Assembly (NCBI GenBank): GCA_008477525.1
Contig: SPDT01000001.1
Location: forward strand, 4,030,001 to 4,094,000
DNA from: Hypomyces perniciosus
Lineage: Eukaryota; Ascomycota; Sordariomycetes; Hypocreales; Hypocreaceae
Direction of reading: 5' to 3'
Length of the DNA: 64,000 nucleotides
Shown here: positions 34,689 through 46,576 of the stretch, piece by piece
How the letters are laid out: every line of letters begins with the position of its first letter
Numbering within the stretch: position 1 is the stretch's first letter
The notes under the pieces: generated by a model
The model's database searches: none
What the model saw: the letters and a program-made list of their open reading frames with translations, nothing else
Told to the model about the DNA's origin: nothing
Program-made: the position numbers and the translations under genes

Positions 34689-36229
34689 CTAAGCCTGGCC
34701 ACCTCCGTCCTCTGGATTTAGTTGCCTGTTGATCTCGTCTGTTGTTCGTGTATCCTGCTCGGCTTGCTCCGGCTTGAAGGGCGGGCTGGGATATGACTGT
34801 TGTCTTGCTGCCATCTGTTCCTGGGCTGCGAGGCCAGCAACAGCTTGGGCCACAGCTTCGAGAGGAGTCCCTACGCCGGGATTGTTGGGTCCTTGTTCAG
34901 GAGCACTTGTTGGAGGAGCTTGCGCAACTGGCGGCGGTTGTGAAAGGTTGACATTTGGCGGTGGTGGCGGAACTTCGCCTTGGATATCCAGTAGTCTTGA
35001 CTGCAAGTGAATAACATATTCACGCAGCGCGTAGTTCTCGGATTGCATTGCCTTGTAGGTGTGTTCCATTTCGGCAAAATCGCGGACTTGCTGCTCGAGT
35101 TTCTTGATGTAGCCCTCCTTGCGCTGTCTGAAAGCTCTCTATAGGAAGGTTGGTCAGCATATATTCTGAACATCACTTGGCGGCAGCCCGGTCAAACCCT
35201 GCCATTAGCAGATGCCTTGCCTATGCTATAGCCCCGCGACAGGGTGCCATTGCATAGTTGGTTGATATTTTGGGAACCCGAGGGATGCCGGAACAGGCCA
35301 CGGCATACGGAGAAACAGGACCCATGTATCCCCCCACTATGGCAAAGCACGATTTCACATGATGATTACGGAAGGTCCGGGGGGAATATAAAGTCACTTC
35401 TCACCTGAGCTGCTCTGTTCTGCGCCGCGCGCTTTGACTGGGATAACTCGCGCTTTGCCTTCCGGCCGTCGTTTAATGTCGCGGCATCATCCGGCTGCAT
35501 CGGTGGTGGGGGGGCTGGAGCCAAAGGCGCAACCGAAGGACCAGCGGAGGCGGGCCCGGGGCTGTGCCCGGACGGAGGAGCGATTGGCATCATGTTTGGA
35601 GTAGGCGCGTGGCCGGAGGGAGCTCGAAGATCGGGGTGGATGTGAGCCTCGGTGTCTAGCTTGGCGGGGATGGACCGAGCAACGTCTTGCGAAGTAGAGG
35701 CCAAGACGTCGTATCCATTCGGTGGCCGCGATGGAGGGCCTCTGGGTTCTCGCACGCTCGAGGCTGTCGAGACAGACGAAGGATCAGTGTCGTGGTTCTG
35801 CAAGAGTTCAAGCTGTGCGCGCAGGTGCTGCTCTGCTGGGGGACAAGTTCATGTCAGCGACGACGGATTCTGGACAATGGCAGTCGAAAGAGGCCACAGC
35901 CTGAGCCTAGCAATTGCGTCGACGAGGCGAAGCGCCTTTATTGGGCGGCGCGCCGACAAGCAGCAGGACGGCAGAACGAGGACCTCGAAGCAAGGGCGAA
36001 CTGTCGGCCGCCGAATTGCGCGCGAAAGCACAGGACGTGCAGTGAACGATCAACTGGCAGAGGGGTGACGGAACCAACAGAGGCGGAGCATGTCCAAAAG
36101 GCGAAGCGAAAGCGACCAGGACCAGGCAAAGATGTCTTTATGGTGATGCAGAAGAGAGAACTAACCTTGAGTGCTTGCGCCGTTGGCGAGAGAGCTCTGC
36201 TGCATTGCTTGAGGATTCTGACTCAGCAT
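34689..36229 (-). CDS. kapC: bZIP transcription factor of the KapC / AP-1-like type
   Basis: Minus-strand exons 36166-36229, 35405-35835 and 34689-35138 give 314 residues. The basic region is split by intron 2: KAKRELSQSKRAAQNRAAQ ends exon 2 and RAFRQRKEGYIKKLEQQV starts exon 3 (basic region about residues 148-175), followed by a leucine zipper with MQSENYALREYVIHLQSRLL. The N-terminus (MLSQNPQAMQQSSLANGA, EQHLRAQLELLQNHD) and the Pro/Ala-rich flanks are disordered. The NxxAQxxFR signature marks the fungal AP-1/Pap1 class, and the EGYIKKLEQQV stretch resembles KapC. The introns are long for this window (330 and 266 nt). Start chosen because the 64 nt exon 1 joins in phase to an EQHLRAQ helix. 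Target genes cannot be inferred. Confidence 0.87.
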
Positions 36230-39200
36230 TCAAGAGAGGTCGCAGTCGGGATGGATGACTACACAAGTGTCCAGTCTGGAGGGGAATGGCGCTGACGTGA
36301 AACGGGGATGATCAGGTCAGGTTTGGCGCCAGGATGCGACGGGGGATTATGTAACGCTCATTTAAAAAAATAAAATCCTGAGGGAAAACACACAAAAAAT
36401 AAAATAAAATGGTGTGGCTGGCTGGCCAGCGGAATGGAAGCCGATGGATGACCCTCCCCCGAATGGGGCTGCTGAATCCCGAAGGAGGGCGGCGTTGTTT
36501 GTTTGTGCGTCCGTTCCGAACTGTGTTGTTGTCCTGGTTCCCTTGGCAGCAATAATTTTTTTGGTAAGTACCTTACTATTATTATTAGTACAAGCGTGCT
36601 CTCTGTGCTCGTGGTATTTCTCCCTCCACCATCCTCATGTTCCGGACGAGGTCCGAATATCCGCAACCCTCGTTGTGCTGCCTGTCACCTCACACCACGC
36701 TATCCGTGGAGTTGATCTTCGAAGGAAGCCTGGTGAAGCTGAGAGCTTGCTATCTCCGGACCCAGGTAGTCGTTCGCCCAAGGCTCGCGAGCTGATTCGT
36801 TCGAAGTCGCCGGTTGCGTGGCAGTGAGCGTCATTGCAGCTTGCTGTGGAGATGAACCACGAGATGGAGGCGCCACTAGATCTAGGAAATGCAAGGTTTG
36901 TCAGCAATTCCAATTGGTGGCCCATGGTTTCGCTATTTAGCCTGCTTAGTCAATCCAAGTGGGGGCATGTTATTTCAGTGGCCCGAACTGTACGGAGTAC
37001 GGCAGATAACTCACCCCGAAGGTTGTCGATACTTTTTCAAAAGGTGATTCCCTGCGCAGCAGCAGTACCCTATACTTCAACTACTGTACCAGATACTCCG
37101 AATGGGTTGCCAAATGGGGAAACAAATTCGCCATACCAACCAAGGATGAAGCTATGTTTTCTACTCCGTCTTTATTCTCGGTCCTACGATTATCTGCTTG
37201 ATATCTCCGCGTCTGTCGTGGTCTCCAGGCAAACTGGTGGCTAGAAAGACGTCGTGTTAAATTGAATTACCACACCATTTTCTTCGGACGAAGTTCCATA
37301 GACTGTTGCTGCCGGTTGAACAAACCCTCACTCTCACTCTCTCACTTACAAACCAGTTGGCTACTTCAACGGATTAACCAGGCCTTTCGATAAAATGTAC
37401 TGCTCCGTCAGAGTACCACTGTTATTAGTACCGGTATCTCATAACATTACTACCTACAGGGAGATAGGTACGGGGTTATCTTCGCCGGAGCACCGGAACG
37501 AAGTGATGCCCGGCCTGTTCGTATTATGGCGCGCCCTTTGCCAAAGCTTCAGCTGATGCTAGGCATCTCTTCTAGGTACTAGTACTACCTGCCTATGCAG
37601 AGGGCGGCACCAGCTTCCCCCTCAAGATATCTCGATCACAGGCTCGAGGCGCACAGGAAAGAAACCAACAAATATTCCATTCTCGATTATTAACCCTCGA
37701 TTCGAAAGACGCAGCATTTTAACAAAGTCACGACTCTGATAGGTCCGGCTACTTTTCAGGCCGCGGGTTTATTGCACCGACCAAGCGGGGTTTTTCGGGG
37801 TTTTTGCTGTCCCGCATATGATAACATGGCTTACCTATTACTAACACCACTTCGTACTCCGTACTACAGCACTACTCCGTAGGTACCTTATGTACTATAA
37901 TAATACTGCTACTTCGTACTCCGTACTCCGTACTCATCCTCACTACTCTCGAGCATGCACTCTAGTCCTACTACGGAGTACGTCTATTACCTAACCAAGG
38001 CTTTCCCCCGGGGGCTGAGCAAGTCGGCCTGATGATATGTCTTGTCTTAGTTCTTCGTGCTACTCTGAAGCTGGCTAAGCGGGCCAAGCGAGACATCCCT
38101 GTCATGGTGCATCTCACAATGATGGCAAAGACACTCACAGCAGAAGATGGCTTAGTACGAAGCAGAGTTGGCATTACGTAATAATTGGGCCTGTTGTTGG
38201 AATAAACAACCTGCCGGCCCCCGAGGCATCCGTGACCATACCCGTGCTATGTATAATATTCTGGGGACAAGAAGATGATCTATCAGCTTCATCCCCGCCT
38301 TGATTCTTCTTGTAACGGGTTTTCAGGAGTGCTGCCTGTGTCTTTGGCTGTTGCCCACTTGCGTCTTGTGGCCCTAGAATTAACATCTCTTGTTTCACAA
38401 CATCCCAAGGTAGTACCTATCCAGTCAGCTTGAAAAGCCATGCCAGTGAGAATCCCACCAAAGAATGAATGCAGACCAAGAATTCCACATCTAGCAGGGG
38501 ATTAATATTCTCAACGCAAGATGTTGTTTACTCATCTCCGAAGTTCTTCCAAATCATCAAGCTCAACCCCTAACATCGGATAATCAATAATTCTGAACAG
38601 GCCCGTAACTGGGTCGACCACCCCACGATATTCCATCCAGCAATTAAGCTCACCGCCACGCCGTTGTATTTAGCACTCCATACTCCATAGCCTTGAATGG
38701 CGTTATTCCGTACCCTGTCAATGTTCTCCATGTCAATATCCAGGGCAGTCGTACGAGGTACTCCGTATTGAACGACCCGGCCTGCCGGAAGGTAAGCAGG
38801 GAAATTGCAGTTCGGGCCGATGTCGAATACATGGAGAGCAACGTACTCGACAAGAATTACTACCTGATTGAGAATAGGTAAGGCGGACAAAAAACCGACG
38901 TAGTCAATTTCCAGCACGACTTCATCCATCACTGAATTGGCCATGATCATGGCCCCCTTGCTGGCACTAGCCAGGCCGTTGTGGTTAGGTTGGCGTGAGG
39001 CGGCGATTCTTATTGAGATGTTAAAACAACAGGACCCAACCGCCTTGCAGCGTAATTGCTCCTAATACAACCAGAACCACAACTGAATTTGATGGAAGTT
39101 TTCTCAGCATCATCCAAAAAAAAATTAGGATCAATAATGTAAAGTTGGGAGTCCTACGGAGGAGGTGATCCTGAGATGATTGTGTTGGGGGTCATTGGAT

Positions 39201-39372
39201 TGGGAGTACCTCGAGCGAAACATGAGTTTAGCGTGAGAGACAAGTAGCCACTAACAATCACCACATCCAGCCGAGATCTGATATCCAGCTTATCTCGATC
39301 GATTTTACGTCACCTCACTCGACTCATCAATGGATGCAAGTTTCATGTGAATTCGCCATCTCACTCTCTACA
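36230..39372. other. Intergenic, 3.1 kb, motif-rich
   Basis: No secure gene. 36360-36420 is AT-rich. Between 37845 and 37980 there is a dense cluster of TACTCCGTA / TACGGAGTA motifs. A 126-codon minus-strand frame (38570-38950) contains a hydrophobic stretch (GFLSALPILNQVVILVEYVALHVF) and could be a relic or an orphan membrane-protein exon; I do not recognise it. Other frames of 100-140 codons lack protein-like features. Confidence 0.5.
37845..37984. repeat. Cluster of TACTCCGTA / TACGGAGTA motifs
   Basis: At least five copies of CTTCGTACTCCGTA, TACTCCGTAC or CTACGGAGTACG lie within 140 bases, mixed with TACC/TAGTAC pieces. The motif is its own near-reverse complement, so the stretch can form small hairpins. 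Similar single copies are scattered through most intergenic regions of the window. Confidence 0.75.
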
Positions 39373-40027
39373 ATGTCACGCCGCATCATCACCTCAGCTT
39401 TCCCCTCCCAACTCAACAAGCCAACCCCATTCTTACGACCCTTTCAGCACACAAGATTCTCGTCAACAATGCAGCCGCGCTTCTCTCCCGGCACTGACGC
39501 AGCCATTACCACAGCCAAGCTCGATCCTCTACTCATATCCTCCGGCGGTCGGTGGACTCTCACGTCTGACGGCGAGGCTCTAGAACGAAGTTTTAAATTC
39601 AAGACCTTTGCCAAAACATGGGTAACATTTTCACACTTCATATGTGAAACCTTCTCAAAACACCTTTATCTAATTTTTTCTTCTTCTTTGCCCCTTGCAG
39701 GATTTCATGACTGCGGTGTCGTTGCAATGCAAAATCAAAAACCACCATCCCGAGTGGTCCAACGTACGTATCCTTGTTACGTAGATGAGGTATTGGGGTG
39801 TTTCTAAAACTAAACTCGCATTTCAGGTGTATAACACAACATTCATTCGTTGGACGACACATAACCCCAAGGGCTTGTCGGATAAGGATGTCAACCTAGC
39901 AACCCTATGTGATGCCCTGGCGAAAGACTTTGGAGAACTGGAGCCTGAACCAGCAAGTTGTACCGTCAAGAGTCTTGCAGACAAGGCGGTATCAGACTCT
40001 GGAGATTGCTGCACCCTCAAGAAATAA
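39373..40027 (+). CDS. Pterin-4a-carbinolamine dehydratase
   Basis: Exons 39373-39621, 39701-39763 and 39827-40027 give 170 residues. The catalytic signature is NHHPEWSNVYN...RWTTHNPKGLSDKD: the two histidines (98, 99), the later TTH and the GLS.KD element match the PCD/DCoH fold, which dehydrates 4a-hydroxytetrahydrobiopterin after aromatic amino-acid hydroxylation. The N-terminal 35 residues (RRIITSAFPSQL, FLRPFQHTRFSSTMQ) are basic and Ser-rich, which could be a mitochondrial targeting sequence. An in-frame ATG 13 codons upstream (39334) is an alternative start. The gene converges on erg25. No aromatic hydroxylase lies nearby. Confidence 0.9.
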
Positions 40028-40424
40028 CTCTCCGAGGTTAGTCAACATTTTAGGATACATTCGTTGTACAAGAGCCAGCACTGTTTCTGATACATCCACG
40101 ACACGAATCTGGCTGGCCATAAGCATCGTAACAATAAGAGCGTGTAACGCTGAGCTGTATTAGGTATTTGTCTAAGGGCTCATTCGTGAGAGCGTAAGTA
40201 TATAGTATACAAAACATTAAAATGTCATTCTCAGGTCACTTTCCCCAACGCCATATGGATGCCAATGCCATCTCGACAGCCACCGTGGCTATGTCGTAGG
40301 TGGCCATTAGTCTAATTTTTTCCTTCGTTGCATCTTTAAATAAGCACTCGCGTCGTTTTTGATGTGCCCAAGTGATCGCACAAACACGCGCGCAAGCATA
40401 GGTGAGGTAAGCTACGCAAAGCGC
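40028..40424. other. Intergenic between convergent dehydratase and erg25 genes
   Basis: 3' ends of both genes; nothing else recognised. Confidence 0.5.
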
Positions 40425-41494
40425 TTACTGGCCCTTCTTGGCCCTGATCTCCTTCAGCTTCTTCTCACGGCGACGCTTGTGGGCTTCAGCACCGGCCTCA
40501 GTGTCCAGGAAGTAGTCCCACCAGCGGAAGCTGGAGGCGTAGTTGCCAATGAACTTCTCGTGGTGCATGTCGTGGTGATCGGCGCCGGCCCAGACGGGGA
40601 GGAAGTTGTGCAGACTCCAGGGGAAGTCGTAACCACTGTGGGCGTCGATGGCTTGGAAGAGACGAAGGACGATCCAGACATACATGGTGATCAAGTGAAG
40701 ATCGCCAGTGATTTTGAGGAGCAGGATGGGAGAGCCGACGACACCCATACCGAGCAGCATAACCTCAATGGGAGAGGCATACTCGGCAGCCAGGCCGAAA
40801 GGAGCAGAGTAGGTGTGATGCATCTTGTGGATGGCCTTGTAGAGGGGTCCGTAGTGCAGAGCTCGGTGGAACCAGTAATGCCATGTATCCTCCATGCAGA
40901 AGATAATGGCAATCTGCCACGCCATCTTCCAAATCGAGGGGAAAGGAACACCGTAGCTCATGCCGAAGTAGGTAGCGATAGGGTGGAAGAACCAGATCTG
41001 AGGCACCTCGGCGGTGAAGTGGGTGAGGAAGACGATGGCGGCACAGTCCCACTGCTCCTTTAGGGTGGGCATCTTCTGGTTCTGGATCTTGTACTTGTGG
41101 AAGTAGGGAATCTTGTCCATAATCATGAAGGGAAGGCAGCGGCCAAAGTAGACGATCTCGTGCAGGGTGAAGCTCATGATACCGGTCGCGAGGATGTCAT
41201 TCTGCATGAAAAGGTACCAAGCCTACAGGATCGGTTAGCACACGCAGATTCCTTGCTGGAGAGCTACCTGGCAGGTGTCGAGGGATCGGAAAACATACAG
41301 CCCAGAGGCGCTCGAAGATATTCAGTTGAACGTTGTATTTAGAAACCTCGTCGAGAATGGTGAAGTAATCGCGCGTCTGATTTAACGCACTGAACGTCGC
41401 GTTGCTGCAAATCGGAGATGTTAGCGAAAATGCGCCATAGGGCTGGGGGCCAATATCACGGCCAATGTGATAGTTGTACTTACGCCACCTCCAT
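40425..41494 (-). CDS. erg25: C-4 methylsterol oxidase Erg25
   Basis: Minus-strand exons 41484-41494, 41299-41404 and 40425-41222 give 304 residues. The fatty-acid-hydroxylase histidine boxes are complete: HRALH (158-162), HKMHH (171-175) and HHDMHH (255-260), which bind the di-iron centre. Hydrophobic segments ([37 protein letters not shown]) fit an ER multi-pass enzyme, and the C-terminus KKGQ is a KKXX ER-retrieval signal. The enzyme removes the C-4 methyl groups of 4,4-dimethylzymosterol in ergosterol synthesis. The first coding exon has 11 nt (MEV plus two bases). No second paralogue lies in the window. Confidence 0.95.
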
Positions 41495-42708
41495 GGTTGC
41501 GACACGAATTCAGAAATATCCAGACTCCTTTGTGGTGTTCACACAACTCCGGGGCTGTTGAGGAGAAAGAAACGCACGAAGAGTAATGAAGAGGAAAGGA
41601 AAGGAGGATCTGTCTCTAGATAAGGAGGTGAGGCACAAGGAAAAGACTACAGATTAGGGGACTCTAGTGGGGGCAGAAAAGGGAGATTTTTGTCGTTGGC
41701 TCGCTGTTTGAGCCGCTGTCATTGGCCTGCGAGAGCCTAGACTGCCTAGTCAGGAGATTAGCAGTGCCGCGTGGAGCCACACGATGAATGAGCCCACATG
41801 AAGAGCGTGTTTCCGTCTTCCGGAGATGCGGTCGGAGGCATGACGGGCCGTCAAACCTCCAATTAAATACTTTAGCGATCGTTCCTTCGATGTGAGGGCG
41901 CGTTCGTATTCGTATTCGACAACGTCAGCGGTCAACGAAACGGTGAGCTCCTCACAGATACCACGACTACTTTGTATTTGTCTTCGACTGATTTCTCTAT
42001 TAATGTTGGTGTGGTCATTATTACAGATCAGCCTTCCAGTAGTAGTAGAAGATGAAGTAGTCCTCTAGTCCTCTCTGTCTCAGTCCCTCTGTGCTATTAT
42101 TGTTCCAACTATTACTGCCAACGCGAAGCCAAACCCGAGTACGAATCGAATCTATCCACTCTAGATCGAGAAACCCACACCAAGCTGTCGCCACCATCTG
42201 ATCAACATCCGTAAACCACAGATGGTTGACGTGTTCTGCAGCCATATGCATTTCGGTCCTCTCAATTGCCGTCCTTTGCGTGTAGTGTGATGGTCTGATT
42301 ATCGTAGGATTATCTGATCATAACACAGCCCCTATTTCGCTGGCTGCGGATAGATGCCAAAATCAAATTTTCATCAAACTTGTCCAATCAGACTCCAACT
42401 AGGAGAATCGTGGGGGTCTTCTTTGCATGCCTAACTTTGTAACTTGGGCAAGATGATTGGTCAAGCTTACATCATATTCTAAAACATGCAGTCGGTGATT
42501 TCTTAGACTTACATACGAAGTAGGTACGAGTAGTATGTAGTAGTAGTACATACGAAGTAGAAACGCAGGATTCCCTGGTTATCTGATCCGTTTGCTTAGT
42601 CATTCTCCTACACCCCACCTCACCCTACCTCGATTTTGATAGAGGCGAAATCAACGCTGCAGCAGTGTTTGGTCCAATCAAGAACAAATGGACTAGGTAT
42701 CCTTCATC
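41495..42708. other. Divergent intergenic region erg25 / nca2
   Basis: 1.2 kb with no gene recognised. It carries the promoters of both genes. TACGAAGTAG and TAGTAGTA pieces cluster at 42510-42560. Confidence 0.5.
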
Positions 42709-44775
42709 ATGTCGCTCGTCACCGAGTTCGTCTCCTGTCCTCTCTAACTTGTTCCTCTCCTATCTATACATCCTGCTAACCGATGCTTTACCAGCCAGGT
42801 GCGCCGACTAGATGCCTACCTAGATCGTCTGCCCGTCCTCTCCGAGGAGACGTCAGAGGAGGATGGAATATCTGAGGCAGAAGCCTATGGCCTCGCCGTT
42901 GCGGACGCCTTTGATGCCCCAAGACTGGACCATCTCCTTGGCATCGTCCGCTCCTTGAGCACAACCGCCTCCCAGTCGGTTCTTTCAACCCAGCGCATCA
43001 AAGCGCTACTAACCGAGTCTGGAATTCCGTCCCCCACCGAAGGAACCGATGCCTTCATCGAATCTAAAAGCCCCTATGAGAATGAAATTGAGTGGCTCCT
43101 AGTCACCAAGGCTACCGTCCAGGTTTATGGAGTCATCCTGAACACCTTACTCGACCGTATCATCCCGCTGAGCGACGACATTTGGTATTGGGACGAGGTC
43201 CTCAGCTCATACAGCTACAGCAGTCTGTACACCGTTCAAACATCCCCCTTGCGATTGTGGGCCTGGTCGCAGGATATATACCAAGCGAGTCGGTTACGGC
43301 TACGGTCATTATCCACACATGATGCTCAAGCCGAGTTACTCGAGTCGGCTCAATCGAGCATGTCGTTGGAATGGAAACAGTTCTATGGCATCGTCCGAGA
43401 CAGTATTCGAGAGCACACCTTTGCAAACATTCAGCGGAAAGTCCTTTCTCCTGTCGCATTCACTCGAGCTGAGGCCCGGCGAAAACAAGCACAGCTCCGG
43501 AAGCTGAGAGAGATTACGGCGAGTGGACTTGGTGTACTTATGGCCGAGGGCCTCCAGCTTGGGCATGATGATGAGAAGGCCGGGGTGCAGGATCACCAAG
43601 ACCTTAAGGGCGTCGTCGAACGCAGCGTTGCTTTGATGGACATGGTTCTCAAGGAAGTGGGCACCCTGGAGGTTAATATCCATGACTTTGAGGACAGGGT
43701 ATTTGCTGGCGTCGAAGAGGATCCTGAGCTCTCGGTCCATGTCGAAGATTCTGCAGTCTCAGATCGGCCTGCAGTCTTGGCCCGTCGTTTGCTTCACATT
43801 ATTGACAGGTCACTCCCCGAGCACCACAATGTGATGCGGTCTCTCGCTAGTGAAAATGGGCGTCCATCGACTCTGGTCCGATTCTGGCTACCGGCACTTA
43901 TTGGCATAACTTCATCTACGACGGTCTTGAGGATCCTGGTGAACCGAAAGGCTGATATCGTGGAGTGGGTCACCGATTTTGGCAGGACAGTCAGAGATTT
44001 CTGGCTGAACTGGGTTGTTGATCCGATCGGGAAGGTAATTAGAACGATACGGCACGATGCATCAAGCGAAATTGCTATCATGAGTCGAGACAGCCTTAAG
44101 GCTGATCGTGAGAGCTTGGAGCGGATGGTGGTGGACTTTGCAGTGGACAAGCCTCATTTTGCCGTCGGTGGCTCATCCATTACGGACACACAGATTGCCG
44201 AGATCCGCACCAAAGTCGCTGAAGGAGACGTGACCCCAGTATTGCGAGCTTACGAGCAGGATTTGAGAAGTCCGTTCGTGGGTGCTGTTCGGGGTGACCT
44301 CGTCCGATCTCTTCTCATCCAGGTTCAGAAAACAAAGGTTGATCTGGAGGTCGCTATGACAGGCATTGATTCACTCCTCAAGAGCCAAGAATTGGTATTT
44401 GGCTTTGTAGGTCTGACACCTGGAGTTCTGGTCTCGATTGGCATCATGCAGTACTTAAGGGGCATCTTCGGCGGTCGATCCGGTCGGCGTCACAGCAACA
44501 CCGCTGGACAGGCCATTCGCATTCTACGAAATATCGACCGCATTCTCTCTGAGGCGCGGCCGATGGAGAACAATGTCCTGTCTTACAAGGACCATGGCCT
44601 CTTGTTGTGCGAGGTGCACGTGCTGCGCGATCTATCGAGCAGGCTCATGCCCTCCAACATAGAGAAGGAATTTTTGGAAGATCTCGATGACCTGGCGAAT
44701 GCCAAGGGGATCCAGGTCCAAGCGAAGGCTTTGGAGAGGATTCGGTGGGCATATGCCAGGTGGCTATACGCATAA
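42709..44775 (+). CDS. nca2: Nca2-family mitochondrial protein (ATP synthase expression)
   Basis: Exon 1 42709-42725 (MSLVT plus two bases) and exon 2 42795-44775 give 665 residues. Nca2 features: an N-terminal helical region (QVRRLDAYLDRLPVL), two membrane-like segments (about residues 360-385, FWLPALIGITSSTTVLRILV; about 540-560, LVFGFVGLTPGVLVSIGIMQYL), and the conserved stretch RSLLIQVQKTKVDLEVAMTG before the second. Nca2 in yeast affects expression of the mitochondrial ATP6/ATP8 transcript and sits in the mitochondrial outer membrane. The acceptor is a CCAGCCAG tandem; only the first AG keeps the frame, because the second leads to TAG within a few codons. Converges on ssu1. Confidence 0.88.
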
Positions 44776-45109
44776 CCTAAACATCTTTGAAGTGCCAAAA
44801 TATCTACAAATTGAAATGTTACCAAATCATGGTGATGTCCTAGGAGAATAAATGTTGCCACGTTTGTTTCATTCAAAGTGAAGATGCAAATTCTAACCGG
44901 TCAGGTTTCCCTTCCGATGGCCTATATGAATGCCAGCATTCCCACCATCGTTCGTTTGTTGTATCAAATGTATGCTTTGTGCCCCTATATCTATTTATGC
45001 CAGCAACTACTCCGTATTCCAATGCAACAGATTTTTAAACACAGTTACGTTTTCAACCTCTTACTCCTCCCTATGGCCTGCGGTACGATCGTTTGATCTT
45101 TGCGGTAGG
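44776..45109. other. Intergenic between convergent nca2 and ssu1
   Basis: 3' ends of both genes; one CTCCGTA motif near 45010. Nothing else seen. Confidence 0.5.
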
Positions 45110-46576
45110 CTAGACTGCCTTATCGCAACCGCCAGCTTGTTCCTTTTCGCGGATGTCCTTAAGGCCTGGGACGAGGAACAACTTGCCGGCCAAAGCTACT
45201 TGTATTGTTTTAAGCGAAACAAAAATCCAAAGTAACAAAAGGGAAAGGAAAATGATCTGGCTCCAATGTTAGAGTCCTTGATGTGACAGGGGGGAAAGGG
45301 GGGCGGGGGGCTTACCATTGTGGCAACTTTGAAGAACTCGCTCCCCAGGTTTACATACAACGAGTTCGTGCATGTTGCCCACGCGCCGATCGGGAATGTA
45401 AATCCCCACCAGCTTACGTTGAAAGTAAAAGTCTGTGTCGTAGCCAGGTTGATCAGAGCGAAAGACATCCAGACCAGCCCGAACCCCCACATGACGATTC
45501 CGAAGAAGATGCCCAGCACGTACAAGATCTCGGCACCTTTCGTAGGATCTAGGCCCGCTGTTTTGAACATGTCCGTCTGAGGCAGAACCTTGAGAGCGAC
45601 TTTGCCGAGTTGCTGGATGCCAAACCCACCTTGGCCTAGGGATCCCGCGGGGAGGAACACGGAGACAATGACCTCGCGTGGCGGGAGGGAGGTGACGGTC
45701 AGAGTTTGGAAGTACAAGGCGAGAATACAAGCGGAGAAACCCTGGCCGATGCCCCAGAGGACGTAGGAGACGATGAGAGTGGTGAAGGCGTGGTTTGGGT
45801 TGGGCAGGGCGTCAGCCACGATACTGCCCGAAGCAGCGGCGACAATAGTAGGAACTATAGGTAGGAGGATGGCTGCGGTAGTGCTTTGAAGCCCGGGACG
45901 GTGTCGGTGCATGAAGATGAAGGGCATGGAGATGCAGGTAGCCATAGAAAGGAGGACGTCGATCCACCAGAAGGTCCATGCGAGATAGATGAGCCAGTTG
46001 CCCCATTGCTGGCAGGAGAGAATCATCATGTTGATGATAGCTGTACGTTATTAGACACTGATTATATGGACTAAGGTAAGTATAAGTATCATGGCGACTC
46101 ACTTGCAAAAGCCATGGGAAAACATCCTAAGAACAACGACTGCCCCGGATGGGCAATCATAGCGCCCCATATCTCAGGATACAGCGTATACCGCACAACG
46201 GAAATAGCGGAAAAGACGCTGAACAGAAAAACGTTGAGACCGAAGAAGATGTAAGATATGTACTGCAGCCACTGTGCGTTCCAGGGCAGGTTGTGCAGCA
46301 GAATGGAGACGATGCCCGTCCCCATGTTTACTGCGAACCATCTATATAGTTGTCAGTATTTAAAAACAGATCTACATTGACTTTGATCCACGATTGTGGC
46401 ACTCACGATGGTGTAAAGTTGCGGACGACCTTTCGCCAGCCAGTGTTTTCTTTGCGTAGCGCTATGGGAGCTTTGGTTCCATCTTGTTGTTGTTGTTGTT
46501 GACACGGCCTGTCACTCAATACTTGGCTGTCTTGTGTGTCATTGGCACATGTTGCCGTTGTCGTAGTTGTCGACAT
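45110..46576 (-). CDS. ssu1: Sulfite efflux pump Ssu1 (TDT transporter family)
   Basis: Minus-strand exons 46407-46576, 46103-46341, 45316-46040 and 45110-45256 give 426 residues. The start MSTTTTTATCANDT is followed by a glutamine run (QQQQQQQ), then the signature VVRNFTPSWFAVNMGTG, RYTLYPEIWGAMI and HPGQSLFLGCFPMAFAT typical of Ssu1, and about ten hydrophobic helices including VSYVLWGIGQGFSACILALYF. The last exon, found through a GTAAGC...CCAG intron, ends the final helix (LSLLLLWIFVSLKTIQ) and adds a short cytosolic tail. Ssu1 exports sulfite at the plasma membrane and in keratin-degrading fungi supplies sulfite for sulfitolysis. A cysteine dioxygenase gene, whose product leads to sulfite, lies divergently 4.1 kb away. 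Confidence 0.93.

Noticed and set aside
35687..36295. 202-codon plus-strand frame
   Set aside because: Antisense to kapC exons and intron; Arg/Cys-rich shadow composition.
36414..36827. 137-codon plus-strand frame
   Set aside because: No motif, no conserved pattern and no plausible splice partner.
40359..41063. 234-codon plus-strand frame
   Set aside because: Antisense shadow of erg25.
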